From: Ilumatobacteraceae bacterium
GTDB lineage: Bacteria > Actinomycetota > Acidimicrobiia > Acidimicrobiales > Ilumatobacteraceae
Assembly (NCBI GenBank): GCA_023263465.1
Contig: JALQWV010000197.1
Location: 1-6,294, forward strand
Direction: 5' to 3'
Length of the DNA stretch: 6,294 nt
The notes under the pieces were generated by a model. The model was given only the letters and a program-made list of their open reading frames with translations. It made no database searches and was not told the origin of the DNA. How positions within the stretch are numbered: the first letter of the stretch is position 1; the number at the start of each line of letters is the position of its first letter. A program made the translations under genes and the position numbers. Below, in pieces: positions 1 through 5,197 of the stretch.

Positions 1-86
1 GTGGAACAAGTCAAATTCAACGAAACATTGTTGGTGAACGAGTACTCGGATTACCAAAAGAGCCAAAGGGTGCGGACGAAAAGTAA
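1..86 (+). CDS. Acyl-CoA dehydrogenase, C-terminal end (partial)
   Basis: This is the 3' end of a gene that begins before the window. The frame starting at base 3 encodes 27 residues and ends in TAA at 84-86. It begins GTSQIQRNIVGERVLG and continues LPKEP. This is the very typical C-terminal signature of the acyl-CoA dehydrogenase family, in which the G-T-x-x-I-x-R segment lies near the FAD of the partner subunit and the Q-R-N-I-x-x-E-R helix closes the domain. Known family members are flavoenzymes that introduce a trans double bond into acyl-CoA during fatty-acid or amino-acid breakdown. Substrate chain length cannot be judged from so short a piece. The DUF805 gene starts two bases after the stop, so the two are probably co-transcribed. 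The other two frames do not give a recognisable protein. Confidence 0.85.
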   Translation, partial: GTSQIQRNIVGERVLGLPKEPKGADEK

Positions 87-88
87 TT

Positions 89-406
89 ATGAACTTTCCC
101 ACCGCGGTCAAGTCGGGTTTTAGCAATTACGCCAACTTCAAGGGACGTGCTTCAAGAAGTGAATTCTGGTGGTGGACGTTGTTCACGGTCATCGTCTCCG
201 CGGCAGTTTCGGGTTACTCCGGGCTTGATTCACTTGCATCTGCAGCTTTATTCCTGCCGTCAATTGCAGTGGGTTGCCGTCGCATGCACGACACGGGTCG
301 ACGTGGATGGTGGCAATTAATTCCAATTGTCAGTTTTGTTTTTGCTTGTCAAAAAAGTTCGCCAGAAATGAATCAGTTCGGGCCTCCTCCTCCTCCAACG
401 CTGTAG
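89..406 (+). CDS. DUF805 family small membrane protein
   Basis: This encodes a 105-residue inner-membrane protein of unknown biochemical role. Three DUF805 hallmarks are visible in order: YANFKGRASRSEFWW at residues 14-28, the basic RRMHDTGRRGWW segment at 64-75, and NQFGP at 95-99. Hydrophobic stretches at about 29-42, 46-62 and 74-86 are likely membrane segments. The protein is at the short end for the family. The hydrophobic stretch between the GRRGWW motif and NQFGP is brief, and the tail ends in five consecutive prolines coded by a CCT run. The ATG lies two bases after the stop of the acyl-CoA dehydrogenase gene with no strong ribosome site, which suggests translational coupling. Family assignment is firm; function is unknown. 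Confidence 0.85.
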   Translation: MNFPTAVKSGFSNYANFKGRASRSEFWWWTLFTVIVSAAVSGYSGLDSLASAALFLPSIAVGCRRMHDTGRRGWWQLIPIVSFVFACQKSSPEMNQFGPPPPPTL

Positions 407-423
407 AGGTACACGAGCACGCG

Positions 424-440
424 CCACTGATTTGCAGTGG
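424..440 (+). repeat. Short inverted repeat (hairpin) between DUF805 and ogt
   Basis: CCACTG at 424-429 and CAGTGG at 435-440 form a perfect 6-bp stem with a 5-base loop, 17 bases after the DUF805 stop codon. No T-tract follows (the next bases are ATACAACTT), so this is not a canonical intrinsic terminator. It could be a weak RNA hairpin or chance. It falls outside the ogt reading frame if ogt starts at 489. Confidence 0.35.
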
Positions 441-488
441 ATACAACTTGAGGTAATCGGATTTGACAGATGGGGTAGGTTTTTCTTT

Positions 489-986
489 ATGAAGCCTGCG
501 CAAATTGTTCGGAATGAACTGGTGGTGGACAGCCCGGTTGGCAAACTTCGTTTAGTGGCCTCAAACAAAGGGCTGTCGGGAATTGAAGTGAAATCGACCT
601 ACAGCAAGCTGGTGACGAAACCAGACGGTCGTGCACAAGAAATACTCGCTGAAACGCGCAAGCAATTGACCCAGTATTTTGCAGGGGATCGCAAAAAGTT
701 TGATATTCCTTTCGATTTAGTAGGTACTCCATTTCAAGTGAAAGCCTGGAAAACGCTGACTCGAATTCCCTATGGGAAAACCATTTCGTATGGCGAGCAA
801 GCAAAGGCCATGCGCAAGGCAAAAGCATTTCGTGCGGTGGGTTCTGCAAATGGAAAGAATCCAATTCCCATCATCATTCCGTGCCATCGCGTGATTGCGA
901 GCAACGGAGGACTTGGCGGTTATTCGCTAGGACTGAAGATGAAGCGGCAACTGATGAAGCTTGAAGGAATTAGTGCGGCTGGGTAA
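489..986 (+). CDS. ogt: Methylated-DNA--[protein]-cysteine S-methyltransferase (Ogt type)
   Basis: This protein directly repairs O6-alkylguanine (and O4-alkylthymine) by moving the alkyl group to its own cysteine in a one-turnover suicide reaction. From the ATG at 489 it has 165 residues, typical of single-domain Ogt/MGMT proteins, and it lacks the Ada AraC-type regulatory domain. An N-terminal ribonuclease-H-like domain precedes the DNA-binding part, which begins near GTPFQVKAW. The helix-turn-helix region includes ISYGEQAKAM and carries the arginine of FRAVGSANGKNP (R115) expected to flip the base out. The active site is PCHRV with the nucleophile at C132, followed by GGLGGYSLG. The frame is open back to a TTG at 432, but the 489 start is better: GGGGTAGG (472-479) sits 9 bases upstream, and the extra 19 residues do not resemble the family. 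The 3' end overlaps the convergent ABC ATPase gene by 17 bases. Confidence 0.93.
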   Translation: MKPAQIVRNELVVDSPVGKLRLVASNKGLSGIEVKSTYSKLVTKPDGRAQEILAETRKQLTQYFAGDRKKFDIPFDLVGTPFQVKAWKTLTRIPYGKTISYGEQAKAMRKAKAFRAVGSANGKNPIPIIIPCHRVIASNGGLGGYSLGLKMKRQLMKLEGISAAG

Positions 987-1683
987 AGCCGAAACACTCA
1001 CGGAGGAATTCATCGCGAAGTGCTTCTGTTGGAGTGCCAAGTGAAACAACTCGTTGCGCCAACAGCATGACCACGTTTGCAGATTCTGCATCTGCAAGTT
1101 CGTGAGTTGCCAGTACTACTGTGACGCCACGCGCACGTTCGGTAGCAATCAACTCTGCTACTGCTTTGCGACCATTGAGGTCGAGACCAGCTGTTGGCTC
1201 GTCGAGAAGCAACACTTCTGCTCGCCGTGCAAGAACCTGTGCAAGATGCGTTCGCTGTTGCTGTCCGCCGGATAAATCACGAATCGGATCGTTTGCTTGG
1301 CTGTCAATGCCCGTCCGTTTCATGGAGTCCAAAACAATTGCTCGGTCGGCATCGTTTGATCGCTTGAACAAACCGAGGTGTGCGAATCGACCCATGGCAA
1401 CTACGTCTTGCACGCACAGTGGAAGCGTGTGAGATGAGACAGGATGCTGCGGTAGGTACGCGACCTGCGTGGGAAGTTGCCCTGGTGCTGATCCGAGCAG
1501 AGTTAACGTGCCATCCATAGGTTCAATGAGCCCAGCCAATGTTTTTAGCAAGGTGGATTTACCTGAACCATTCGTGCCAATAAGCACAAGAAGTTCGCCG
1601 GGTTGCAAGTTGAGCGAAATGTTGTCGACAACTGGGCGTTTGCCGTAACCAACAGCAAGCGAGGACGCGTGAATGGAACTCAT
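970..1683 (-). CDS. znuC: Zinc/manganese ABC transporter, ATP-binding protein
   Basis: This is the cytoplasmic ATPase of a metal-uptake ABC transporter, 237 residues, which powers import through the neighbouring permease. All nucleotide-binding elements are present: Walker A GTNGSGKST (36-44), Q-loop Q79 in YLPQHP, signature LSGGQ (137-141), Walker B VLLLDEP (157-163) and H-loop H194 in LATHE. Length and motif spacing fit the ZnuC/MntB/TroB-type subfamily. It is the third gene of the operon; its ATG shares one base with the permease TAA (TAATG), so translation is probably coupled. The ZnuC name rests on the Zur-like operator upstream of the operon; manganese cannot be excluded from this protein alone. 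The stop codon lies inside the 3' end of the convergent ogt gene. Confidence 0.92.
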   Translation of the reverse strand: MSSIHASSLAVGYGKRPVVDNISLNLQPGELLVLIGTNGSGKSTLLKTLAGLIEPMDGTLTLLGSAPGQLPTQVAYLPQHPVSSHTLPLCVQDVVAMGRFAHLGLFKRSNDADRAIVLDSMKRTGIDSQANDPIRDLSGGQQQRTHLAQVLARRAEVLLLDEPTAGLDLNGRKAVAELIATERARGVTVVLATHELADAESANVVMLLAQRVVSLGTPTEALRDEFLRECFGFTQPH

Positions 1684-2558
1684 TACACGTGGATTTCACC
1701 GTGAACATGTGGATGTTCATGATCGTGATGACTGTGACTACGTGACTTGCGAATTTCGTTAGCAGTTGCCGAGATGGCAAAGATGACTACTGCAGTGAGC
1801 ACGATGCTTGCGCCAGCTGCCAAGTCGTAGTGATAGCTAATGAGTAGACCTATATATGTAGACAACGAGCCAACGAGTGCAGCGATCAGCATCATGGACT
1901 CAATGCGTCGTGCAAACAGTGAGCCTGTGGCTGCCGGGGCTATGAGCATTCCCAATACCAGCAAGGTTCCAACAGTCTGGAAACTGGCGATCACCGTGAT
2001 GGCCACCATGGTGAGCATGACATTGTGAAACAGGCGAGCGGAAAAGCCAGAAGTGCGGGCTAGACCGTCATCAACAGAAAGCAAGAGAAATGGCCTGCGA
2101 CTCACAAAAGCAATTACTCCAACAATGACGAGAGCTGTGAATTGCCATGCCACATCAGTTGTGGTGATACCGAGCAATTCACCAAACAGAATGCGTGCGA
2201 GATCTCCAACAAATGAAGTAGATCGCGACGTGATCACTACTCCAAGCGACAACATTCCAACGAAGAGCAAACCGATTGCAGTGTCTCCAGACAGCCTGAA
2301 TTTACGCGTAACAATGCTGACTCCGCCCATCATGACGGCTGCACCAACGGCTGCGCCAAGAATGCCTGAGAACCCAAGCAACAATGCAGTGGCAATGCCG
2401 GGTAGTACTCCATGTGCAAGTGCGTCACCGACAAATGCCAAGCCGCGCAGCACCACAAACGTTCCAGCTATCGCGCACGTGCAGGCAACAAGAATTCCTC
2501 CGAACAATGCGAGTCGCATGAACTCGTTATTGGCGAAAGGGTCAACGAGGTAGTTCAA
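1683..2558 (-). CDS. znuB: Zinc/manganese ABC transporter, membrane permease with His-rich tail
   Basis: This is an integral-membrane permease of the ABC-3 family, 291 residues, which as a dimer forms the metal path across the cytoplasmic membrane. About eight hydrophobic segments are visible (roughly 15-38, 50-78, 92-110, 136-152, 178-196, 197-212, 220-240 and 247-267). The family-typical FVGDALAHGVLPGIA stretch is at 42-56 and TVGTLLVLGMLIAPAA at 195-210. The start is a TTG that overlaps the stop of the binding-protein gene (TTGA, 2555-2558). It is preferred because the N-terminus then aligns with the family (EFMRLALFGG just before the first segment), whereas the next ATG, at residue 14, would cut into that region. 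The C-terminus carries an unusual histidine cluster, listed separately. Permease identity is firm; zinc rather than manganese is inferred from context. Confidence 0.92.
   Translation of the reverse strand: MNYLVDPFANNEFMRLALFGGILVACTCAIAGTFVVLRGLAFVGDALAHGVLPGIATALLLGFSGILGAAVGAAVMMGGVSIVTRKFRLSGDTAIGLLFVGMLSLGVVITSRSTSFVGDLARILFGELLGITTTDVAWQFTALVIVGVIAFVSRRPFLLLSVDDGLARTSGFSARLFHNVMLTMVAITVIASFQTVGTLLVLGMLIAPAATGSLFARRIESMMLIAALVGSLSTYIGLLISYHYDLAAGASIVLTAVVIFAISATANEIRKSRSHSHHDHEHPHVHGEIHV
1686..1739 (-). other. Histidine-rich C-terminal tail of the permease
   Basis: Residues 274-291 of the permease contain eight histidines (275, 277, 278, 280, 282, 284, 286, 290) along with Asp279 and two glutamates. 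The cluster follows a short basic stretch (RKSR) after the last membrane segment, so by the positive-inside rule it should face the cytoplasm. His/Asp/Glu clusters of this type commonly bind Zn(II), Ni(II) or Co(II). Here it could buffer incoming metal or sense its level. That role is inference; the composition is directly visible. Confidence 0.8.
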
Positions 2559-3427
2559 CGCAATGCTTCAGCAATCTGATTGGCAAGTTTGAGCATGAAA
2601 TCACGGTAGTTCGCCGCGTCGTTCAAATAGTGGGTGCTTAATGAAACTGTGGCAATGCCAAGTTCGCTTGCTAATTGTTCTGAAACTTCCGCGGGTGTGC
2701 CAAGGCCCGTGAACACGGCCTTGACATTGTTGCTCGCGGCCAACACCTTCAATTCGGCAATTTGCTTTGCCGTTGCTTCAGACGTGGTGGAAAAACTTGG
2801 AATGATTGCGCCAATAACTGTGCATCCGTAGCGGTCGGCGAAGTAGCCCAGTTCGTCATGACCACTCACCATGACACACGAAGAAATGGTGCCAATGATT
2901 TCTTTGATCTCGTTGTCCAACTGCGTCAATCGATCTATTGCCGAGGTTTCATCGATTGACAAACCGGTTGCATTGTTAATGGCTGCAGTTAAGGAAGGAA
3001 GCGCCTGAATGAAATTTGCTGGCGAAAGCCATACATGTGGATCGGCAATGGTGTGCTCACCTTCAACAACTCGCTGAGTAATGCTGTTTCCTAGTCGGAA
3101 TTGAGGAATACCTTTTGTTTCAGCAGTAGCGAGAACTTCTAGCAGACCCTCCTCGAAATCGAGTCCGTTTGACACCACTATGTCGGCATTGTTGATGGCT
3201 TCAATATCGCGAGCTGAAGGTTGATAATCGTGCGGGTCTTGACCATCGGGAATGAGAGTGGTTACCTCTGCAGCATCGCCAACGAGATCGAGAACAACAG
3301 AGCCAAGAGTCGAATAGGTGACCACGATGTTTGGACGTGCGGATGACTCCGATTCGGGTGTCGAACAGGCAGGGAGCAAGCCCAAAAGACAGATAACAGA
3401 AAGGACTGTTTTGGGAATCATTCTCAT
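2555..3427 (-). CDS. znuA: Zinc/manganese ABC transporter, substrate-binding lipoprotein
   Basis: This is an extracytoplasmic metal-binding lipoprotein of the cluster A-I (ZnuA/PsaA/TroA) family, 290 residues, which hands metal to the permease. The N-terminus is a lipoprotein signal with a hydrophobic stretch at 6-20 and lipobox LPAC, giving lipidated C21. Three canonical metal histidines are seen: H66 (DPHDYQPS), H131 (DPHVWLSP) and H190 (SGHDELGYFA). The usual fourth ligand, an Asp or Glu near the C-terminus, appears to be replaced by H256 (LSTHYL). The long His-rich loop of Gram-negative ZnuA is absent. C184 and C202 could form a disulfide. The ATG at 3427 is chosen; a second ATG two codons later is possible. 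It is the first gene of the operon, overlaps the permease by 4 bases and has Zur-like operators at its promoter and start codon. Confidence 0.92.
   Translation of the reverse strand: MRMIPKTVLSVICLLGLLPACSTPESESSARPNIVVTYSTLGSVVLDLVGDAAEVTTLIPDGQDPHDYQPSARDIEAINNADIVVSNGLDFEEGLLEVLATAETKGIPQFRLGNSITQRVVEGEHTIADPHVWLSPANFIQALPSLTAAINNATGLSIDETSAIDRLTQLDNEIKEIIGTISSCVMVSGHDELGYFADRYGCTVIGAIIPSFSTTSEATAKQIAELKVLAASNNVKAVFTGLGTPAEVSEQLASELGIATVSLSTHYLNDAANYRDFMLKLANQIAEALR
3412..3426 (-). promoter_or_regulatory. Second Zur/Fur-type box overlapping the binding-protein start codon
   Basis: Read on the minus strand, these bases are TGAGAATGATTCCCA. This differs at a single position from the perfect 15-bp palindrome at 3447-3461. 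The box covers the TG of the start codon and the first codons, so it lies just downstream of the predicted transcription start. A Fur-family repressor bound here would block elongation or stabilise binding at the upstream box. The centre-to-centre distance is 35 bp. Confidence 0.55.
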
Positions 3428-3442
3428 TTTGCCACTCTAGCA

Positions 3443-3470
3443 ATAATGAGAATGATTCTCAACTTGTAAA
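3443..3470 (-). promoter_or_regulatory. Predicted promoter of the metal-uptake operon
   Basis: On the minus strand a -35-like TTTACA (3465-3470) is followed after 16 bases by a -10-like CATTAT (3443-3448). This would start transcription near 3436 and give a leader of about ten bases before the ATG at 3427. The spacer is almost filled by the 15-bp palindrome, as expected for repression by occlusion. The match to consensus is only partial, so the exact positions are tentative. Confidence 0.45.
3447..3461. promoter_or_regulatory. Zur/Fur-type operator, perfect 7-1-7 inverted repeat
   Basis: TGAGAATGATTCTCA is a perfect inverted repeat of TGAGAAT around a central base. Its architecture matches the 15-bp boxes known for Fur-family repressors, and it resembles the actinobacterial Zur pattern TGAAAATnATTTTCA. 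It lies upstream of a metal-uptake operon, between the predicted -35 and -10 elements. The most likely reading is zinc-dependent repression by Zur. A Fur or Mur type regulator is possible, because box sequence alone does not separate them reliably. Confidence 0.8.
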
Positions 3471-3477
3471 TGAGGCG

Positions 3478-4121
3478 TTATGCGCCAATCATTTGATTGA
3501 TGATTGAGGTCAGCTCATCCATCGGAATTTCACCACTGAGACGCTTAAACACTTTTCCTTGAGCATCAACGAGGACGAAGTACGGATAACCCGAGAGCCC
3601 AAATGCGTTTGCTGCTTTTTTATCGTTCGAGTCGGCAATAACTGGCCACAACGCGGGGAAACCTTCGCGAGCGAGCCACTCAGATGGCGGATAGTTCGGA
3701 TTGGCGGGGTCGGTGCCGGTGGCAACTGCAATCACGTCAATGCCAGTTGGTGTCTTACCGTCTTTTCCCATTGCACGAGCAATGGAACCTCGCGTTGGCA
3801 GTGTGGGCACCAGTGAGCAAGGAACACCAGCATGGTTGGAGTTCCGGCTCCATCGGTCGTGATTTCTGTTCCGGTGAATCCTTTGCCCGAAACGATCGGT
3901 GCAGTCATTCCGATTGCAGTGTCGGTTGCAGTTGAAGCTGAATCAAATGCAGGTAACGAATCACCAGTAACCGTGATGTCGCTGAATTCTGAAACAACTC
4001 CCGTTGCAACATCGGACTTTGAACCGCTTGATGAAATGGCAACGATGGCAGCACCACCGATGATTATTGCGATGATCGCGCCAACAATGAATTTGCCGCG
4101 ACCTGATGATGAATTACTCAT
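3478..4121 (-). pseudogene. Membrane-anchored CPHC thioredoxin-fold protein, frameshifted
   Basis: This is a thiol-disulfide oxidoreductase of the thioredoxin/TlpA/DsbA kind, split between two frames. The first frame, from the ATG at 4121, gives a short basic head, a membrane anchor at about 11-30, a Ser/Thr-rich linker and the thioredoxin strand MLVFLAHWCPHCQREVP with active-site cysteines C105 and C108. After WEK it continues for only nine residues to a TGA at 3732-3734. The other frame carries the rest: IDVIAVATG, NPNYPPSEWL, GLSGYPYFVLVD with the cis-proline, and the C-terminal helix ending at 3478. Joining them at the A-run 3763-3766 with one added base gives W-E-K-D-G-K and a complete protein of about 214 residues. 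The ATGA overlap with dsbB and a good GGAG site support the start. DsbB next door suggests an oxidase role. A real mutation, an assembly error or programmed slippage are all possible. Confidence 0.85.
3763..3769 (-). other. Frameshift site in the CPHC thioredoxin gene
   Basis: On the minus strand the run GGGAAAA (3769 down to 3763) is where the two coding frames join. In the upstream frame it reads TGG GAA AAG ACG; in the downstream frame it reads AAA GAC GGT AAG. One extra A would make a continuous TGG GAA AAA GAC GGT, and both flanks then fit the thioredoxin fold. There is no full X XXY YYZ slippery heptamer. The A AAG step could allow a weak backward slip of one tRNA. Confidence 0.75.
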
Positions 4122-4657
4122 GACTGCTCCGTTTGTGTGTTGGGAAGGGTGGTGAATACGAGAACTGCCAGGAAGCCGGTGAGTGCCATGAATGGCAAGG
4201 TGACAAAACCAAAATGTTGGAACCACACAAATTCACACGGAACTTCAACATCACATACACCGGTGTCCAGGCTGTTGATGCGCTCAAGCAGCCAGTGGTA
4301 GGTCGAGATGGTGATTCCGATCGATGCAAGTGGCACCGCGTAGCGCCACACCTTTTTGTCTTTAATAATGACGGCGATGATAAGCAGAATGGCAAGCGGG
4401 TACATCATGGTTCGTTGGTACCAGCACAGCTTGCATGGTTTGTAATGCACAATTTCCGAGAAATACAAACTGCCCAGCATGCATGTTGTCGTTACGGCAG
4501 CGGCCAATGGCATTGCGTAGGGAGCGAAACCATCCAAAATGGTGCGTGCAATGGAGAAGTGCTTGGAAAAAATTCGTGCTTTAAGAATGATGAGAGTACC
4601 AATGAGCAAAGCCACACTGAGCAATGCGAAGAAAAGTTCAAAGGTCTCGTTATTCAT
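4118..4657 (-). CDS. dsbB: DsbB-like disulfide bond formation membrane protein
   Basis: This is a membrane oxidoreductase expected to reoxidise a DsbA-like partner and pass the electrons to quinone. From the ATG at 4657 it has 179 residues. The family hallmark YFSEIVHYKPCKLCWYQR carries the first cysteine pair (C75, C78) at the outer face, and a second pair (C125, C131) lies in the later external loop before a final membrane segment. Membrane segments are near 8-25, 44-67, 83-98, 104-117 and 138-162. That is one more at the N-terminus than in E. coli DsbB, which has four. The frame stays open upstream to 4816, but that would run into the divergent yqeY gene and lacks membrane-protein character near its start. 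No clear ribosome site precedes 4657, so a very short or absent leader is likely. It overlaps the thioredoxin gene by ATGA, suggesting a coupled oxidase pair. Confidence 0.88.
   Translation of the reverse strand: MNNETFELFFALLSVALLIGTLIILKARIFSKHFSIARTILDGFAPYAMPLAAAVTTTCMLGSLYFSEIVHYKPCKLCWYQRTMMYPLAILLIIAVIIKDKKVWRYAVPLASIGITISTYHWLLERINSLDTGVCDVEVPCEFVWFQHFGFVTLPFMALTGFLAVLVFTTLPNTQTEQS
4127..4131 (-). promoter_or_regulatory. Ribosome binding site of the CPHC thioredoxin gene
   Basis: On the minus strand CGGAG ends 5 bases before the ATG at 4121, inside the 3' end of dsbB. It is one of the clearer Shine-Dalgarno matches in the window. It fixes the start at MSNSSSGRGK rather than the longer open frame back to 4226, whose translation there is only dsbB read out of frame. 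Confidence 0.65.
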
Positions 4658-4667
4658 GAGCAATAAC

Positions 4668-4673
4668 AGTGTA
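4668..4673 (-). promoter_or_regulatory. Possible -10 element for dsbB
   Basis: The minus strand reads TACACT here, a fair -10 hexamer that ends 10 bases before the dsbB ATG. This implies a leader of only a few bases. No convincing -35 hexamer is found at 16-19 bases upstream, so support is weak. Confidence 0.3.
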
Positions 4674-4695
4674 GAGAAGTACCCATATTGAAGGC

Positions 4696-4724
4696 TCGTC
4701 ATACCCCCAAAAAGAGGGCAGAAT
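4696..4724 (+). promoter_or_regulatory. Possible leaderless promoter of yqeY
   Basis: TCGTCA (4696-4701, four of six matches to TTGACA) and CAGAAT (4719-4724, four of six matches to TATAAT) are separated by 17 bases. A start 7 bases after the -10 falls exactly on the GTG at 4731, giving a leaderless mRNA. This suits the absence of a usefully spaced ribosome site: the AGAGG at 4725-4729 is only one base from the GTG. Leaderless genes are common in actinobacteria. The match is by eye and tentative. Confidence 0.4.
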
Positions 4725-4730
4725 AGAGGT

Positions 4731-5192
4731 GTGACGACACTTAAAGACCGTATTAAGGCAGACATCACCGAGGCGATGAAGGCGCGTGAGGAAGCAAAGC
4801 TTTCAACACTTCGCATGGTGCTTTCGGCAATTCAAAATGCCGAAGTTGCTGGTGACGAAGCGATTGTGCTTACCGACGATCAAGCAATCAAGGTGTTGCA
4901 AAGCGAAGCGAAAAAGCGAGCCGAGTCAGCACAGATTTATGCAGATGCAGGTCGTGCAGATGCTGCGGCAAAAGAACGTGCTGAACTTGCAGTGATAGAG
5001 ACGTATTTGCCTGAGGCAATGAGTGATGATGAAGTTGCAGCAATTGTTGCGGACGAAGTTGCAAAGGCTGCTGCCGCCGGGCAAACGGGTGGTAAGGCGA
5101 TGGGCGCTGTGGTGAAGGCAGTCCGCGATCGTGTTGGCTCGGGTGCCGACGGAGGAAAGATTGCAGCACTTGTGAAGTCGGCACTCGGCTGA
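4731..5192 (+). CDS. yqeY: GatB/YqeY domain-containing protein
   Basis: This encodes 153 residues, the usual length of stand-alone YqeY proteins. An N-terminal helical part (LKDRIKADITEAMKAREE, then LSTLRMVLSAIQNAE) is followed by the characteristic ETYLPEAMSDDE at about 90-101. The C-terminal helical domain (GKAMGAVVKAVRDRVGSGADG, then KIAALVKSAL) resembles the tail of the GatB amidotransferase subunit that binds tRNA. Its cellular role is not well defined, and the likeness suggests tRNA or amidotransferase association. The start is a GTG; the next in-frame ATG, at residue 16, would remove the conserved first helix. It is alanine-rich. It is divergent from dsbB across 73 bases and followed after 5 bases by the FAD oxidoreductase gene, so those two probably share a transcript. 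Confidence 0.9.
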   Translation: MTTLKDRIKADITEAMKAREEAKLSTLRMVLSAIQNAEVAGDEAIVLTDDQAIKVLQSEAKKRAESAQIYADAGRADAAAKERAELAVIETYLPEAMSDDEVAAIVADEVAKAAAAGQTGGKAMGAVVKAVRDRVGSGADGGKIAALVKSALG

Positions 5193-5197
5193 GCAAC

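Noticed and set aside
463..468. Perfect TTGACA hexamer upstream of ogt as a -35 element
   Set aside because: A -10 at normal spacing would fall on 485-492, over the ATG at 489, and transcription would begin inside the gene. No good -10 hexamer is there.
432..488. N-terminal extension of ogt from a TTG start
   Set aside because: The 19 extra residues do not resemble the family, the hairpin at 424-440 covers this TTG, and a better start with a ribosome site is at 489.
1702..1719. Inverted repeat TGAACAT / ATGTTCA with a 4-base spacer
   Set aside because: It lies in the His-rich tail coding region, where repeated CAT/CAC and GTT codons readily create such symmetry. It does not match the Zur-type box and is not at a promoter.
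2053..2553. Long open frame on the plus strand opposite the permease
   Set aside because: It is Ser/Thr/Pro/Asn-rich with no family resemblance and is fully antisense to a certain ABC permease. It is a shadow of that gene.
3478..3810. A separate 110-residue gene starting at GTG 3810
   Set aside because: Its first dozen residues are the CPHC region read in the wrong frame. The meaningful part is the second half of the thioredoxin fold, so it is a fragment of the frameshifted gene.
4658..4816. Upstream extension of dsbB to an ATG at 4816
   Set aside because: It would overlap the well-supported divergent yqeY gene and both possible promoters. The extra residues do not match the family.
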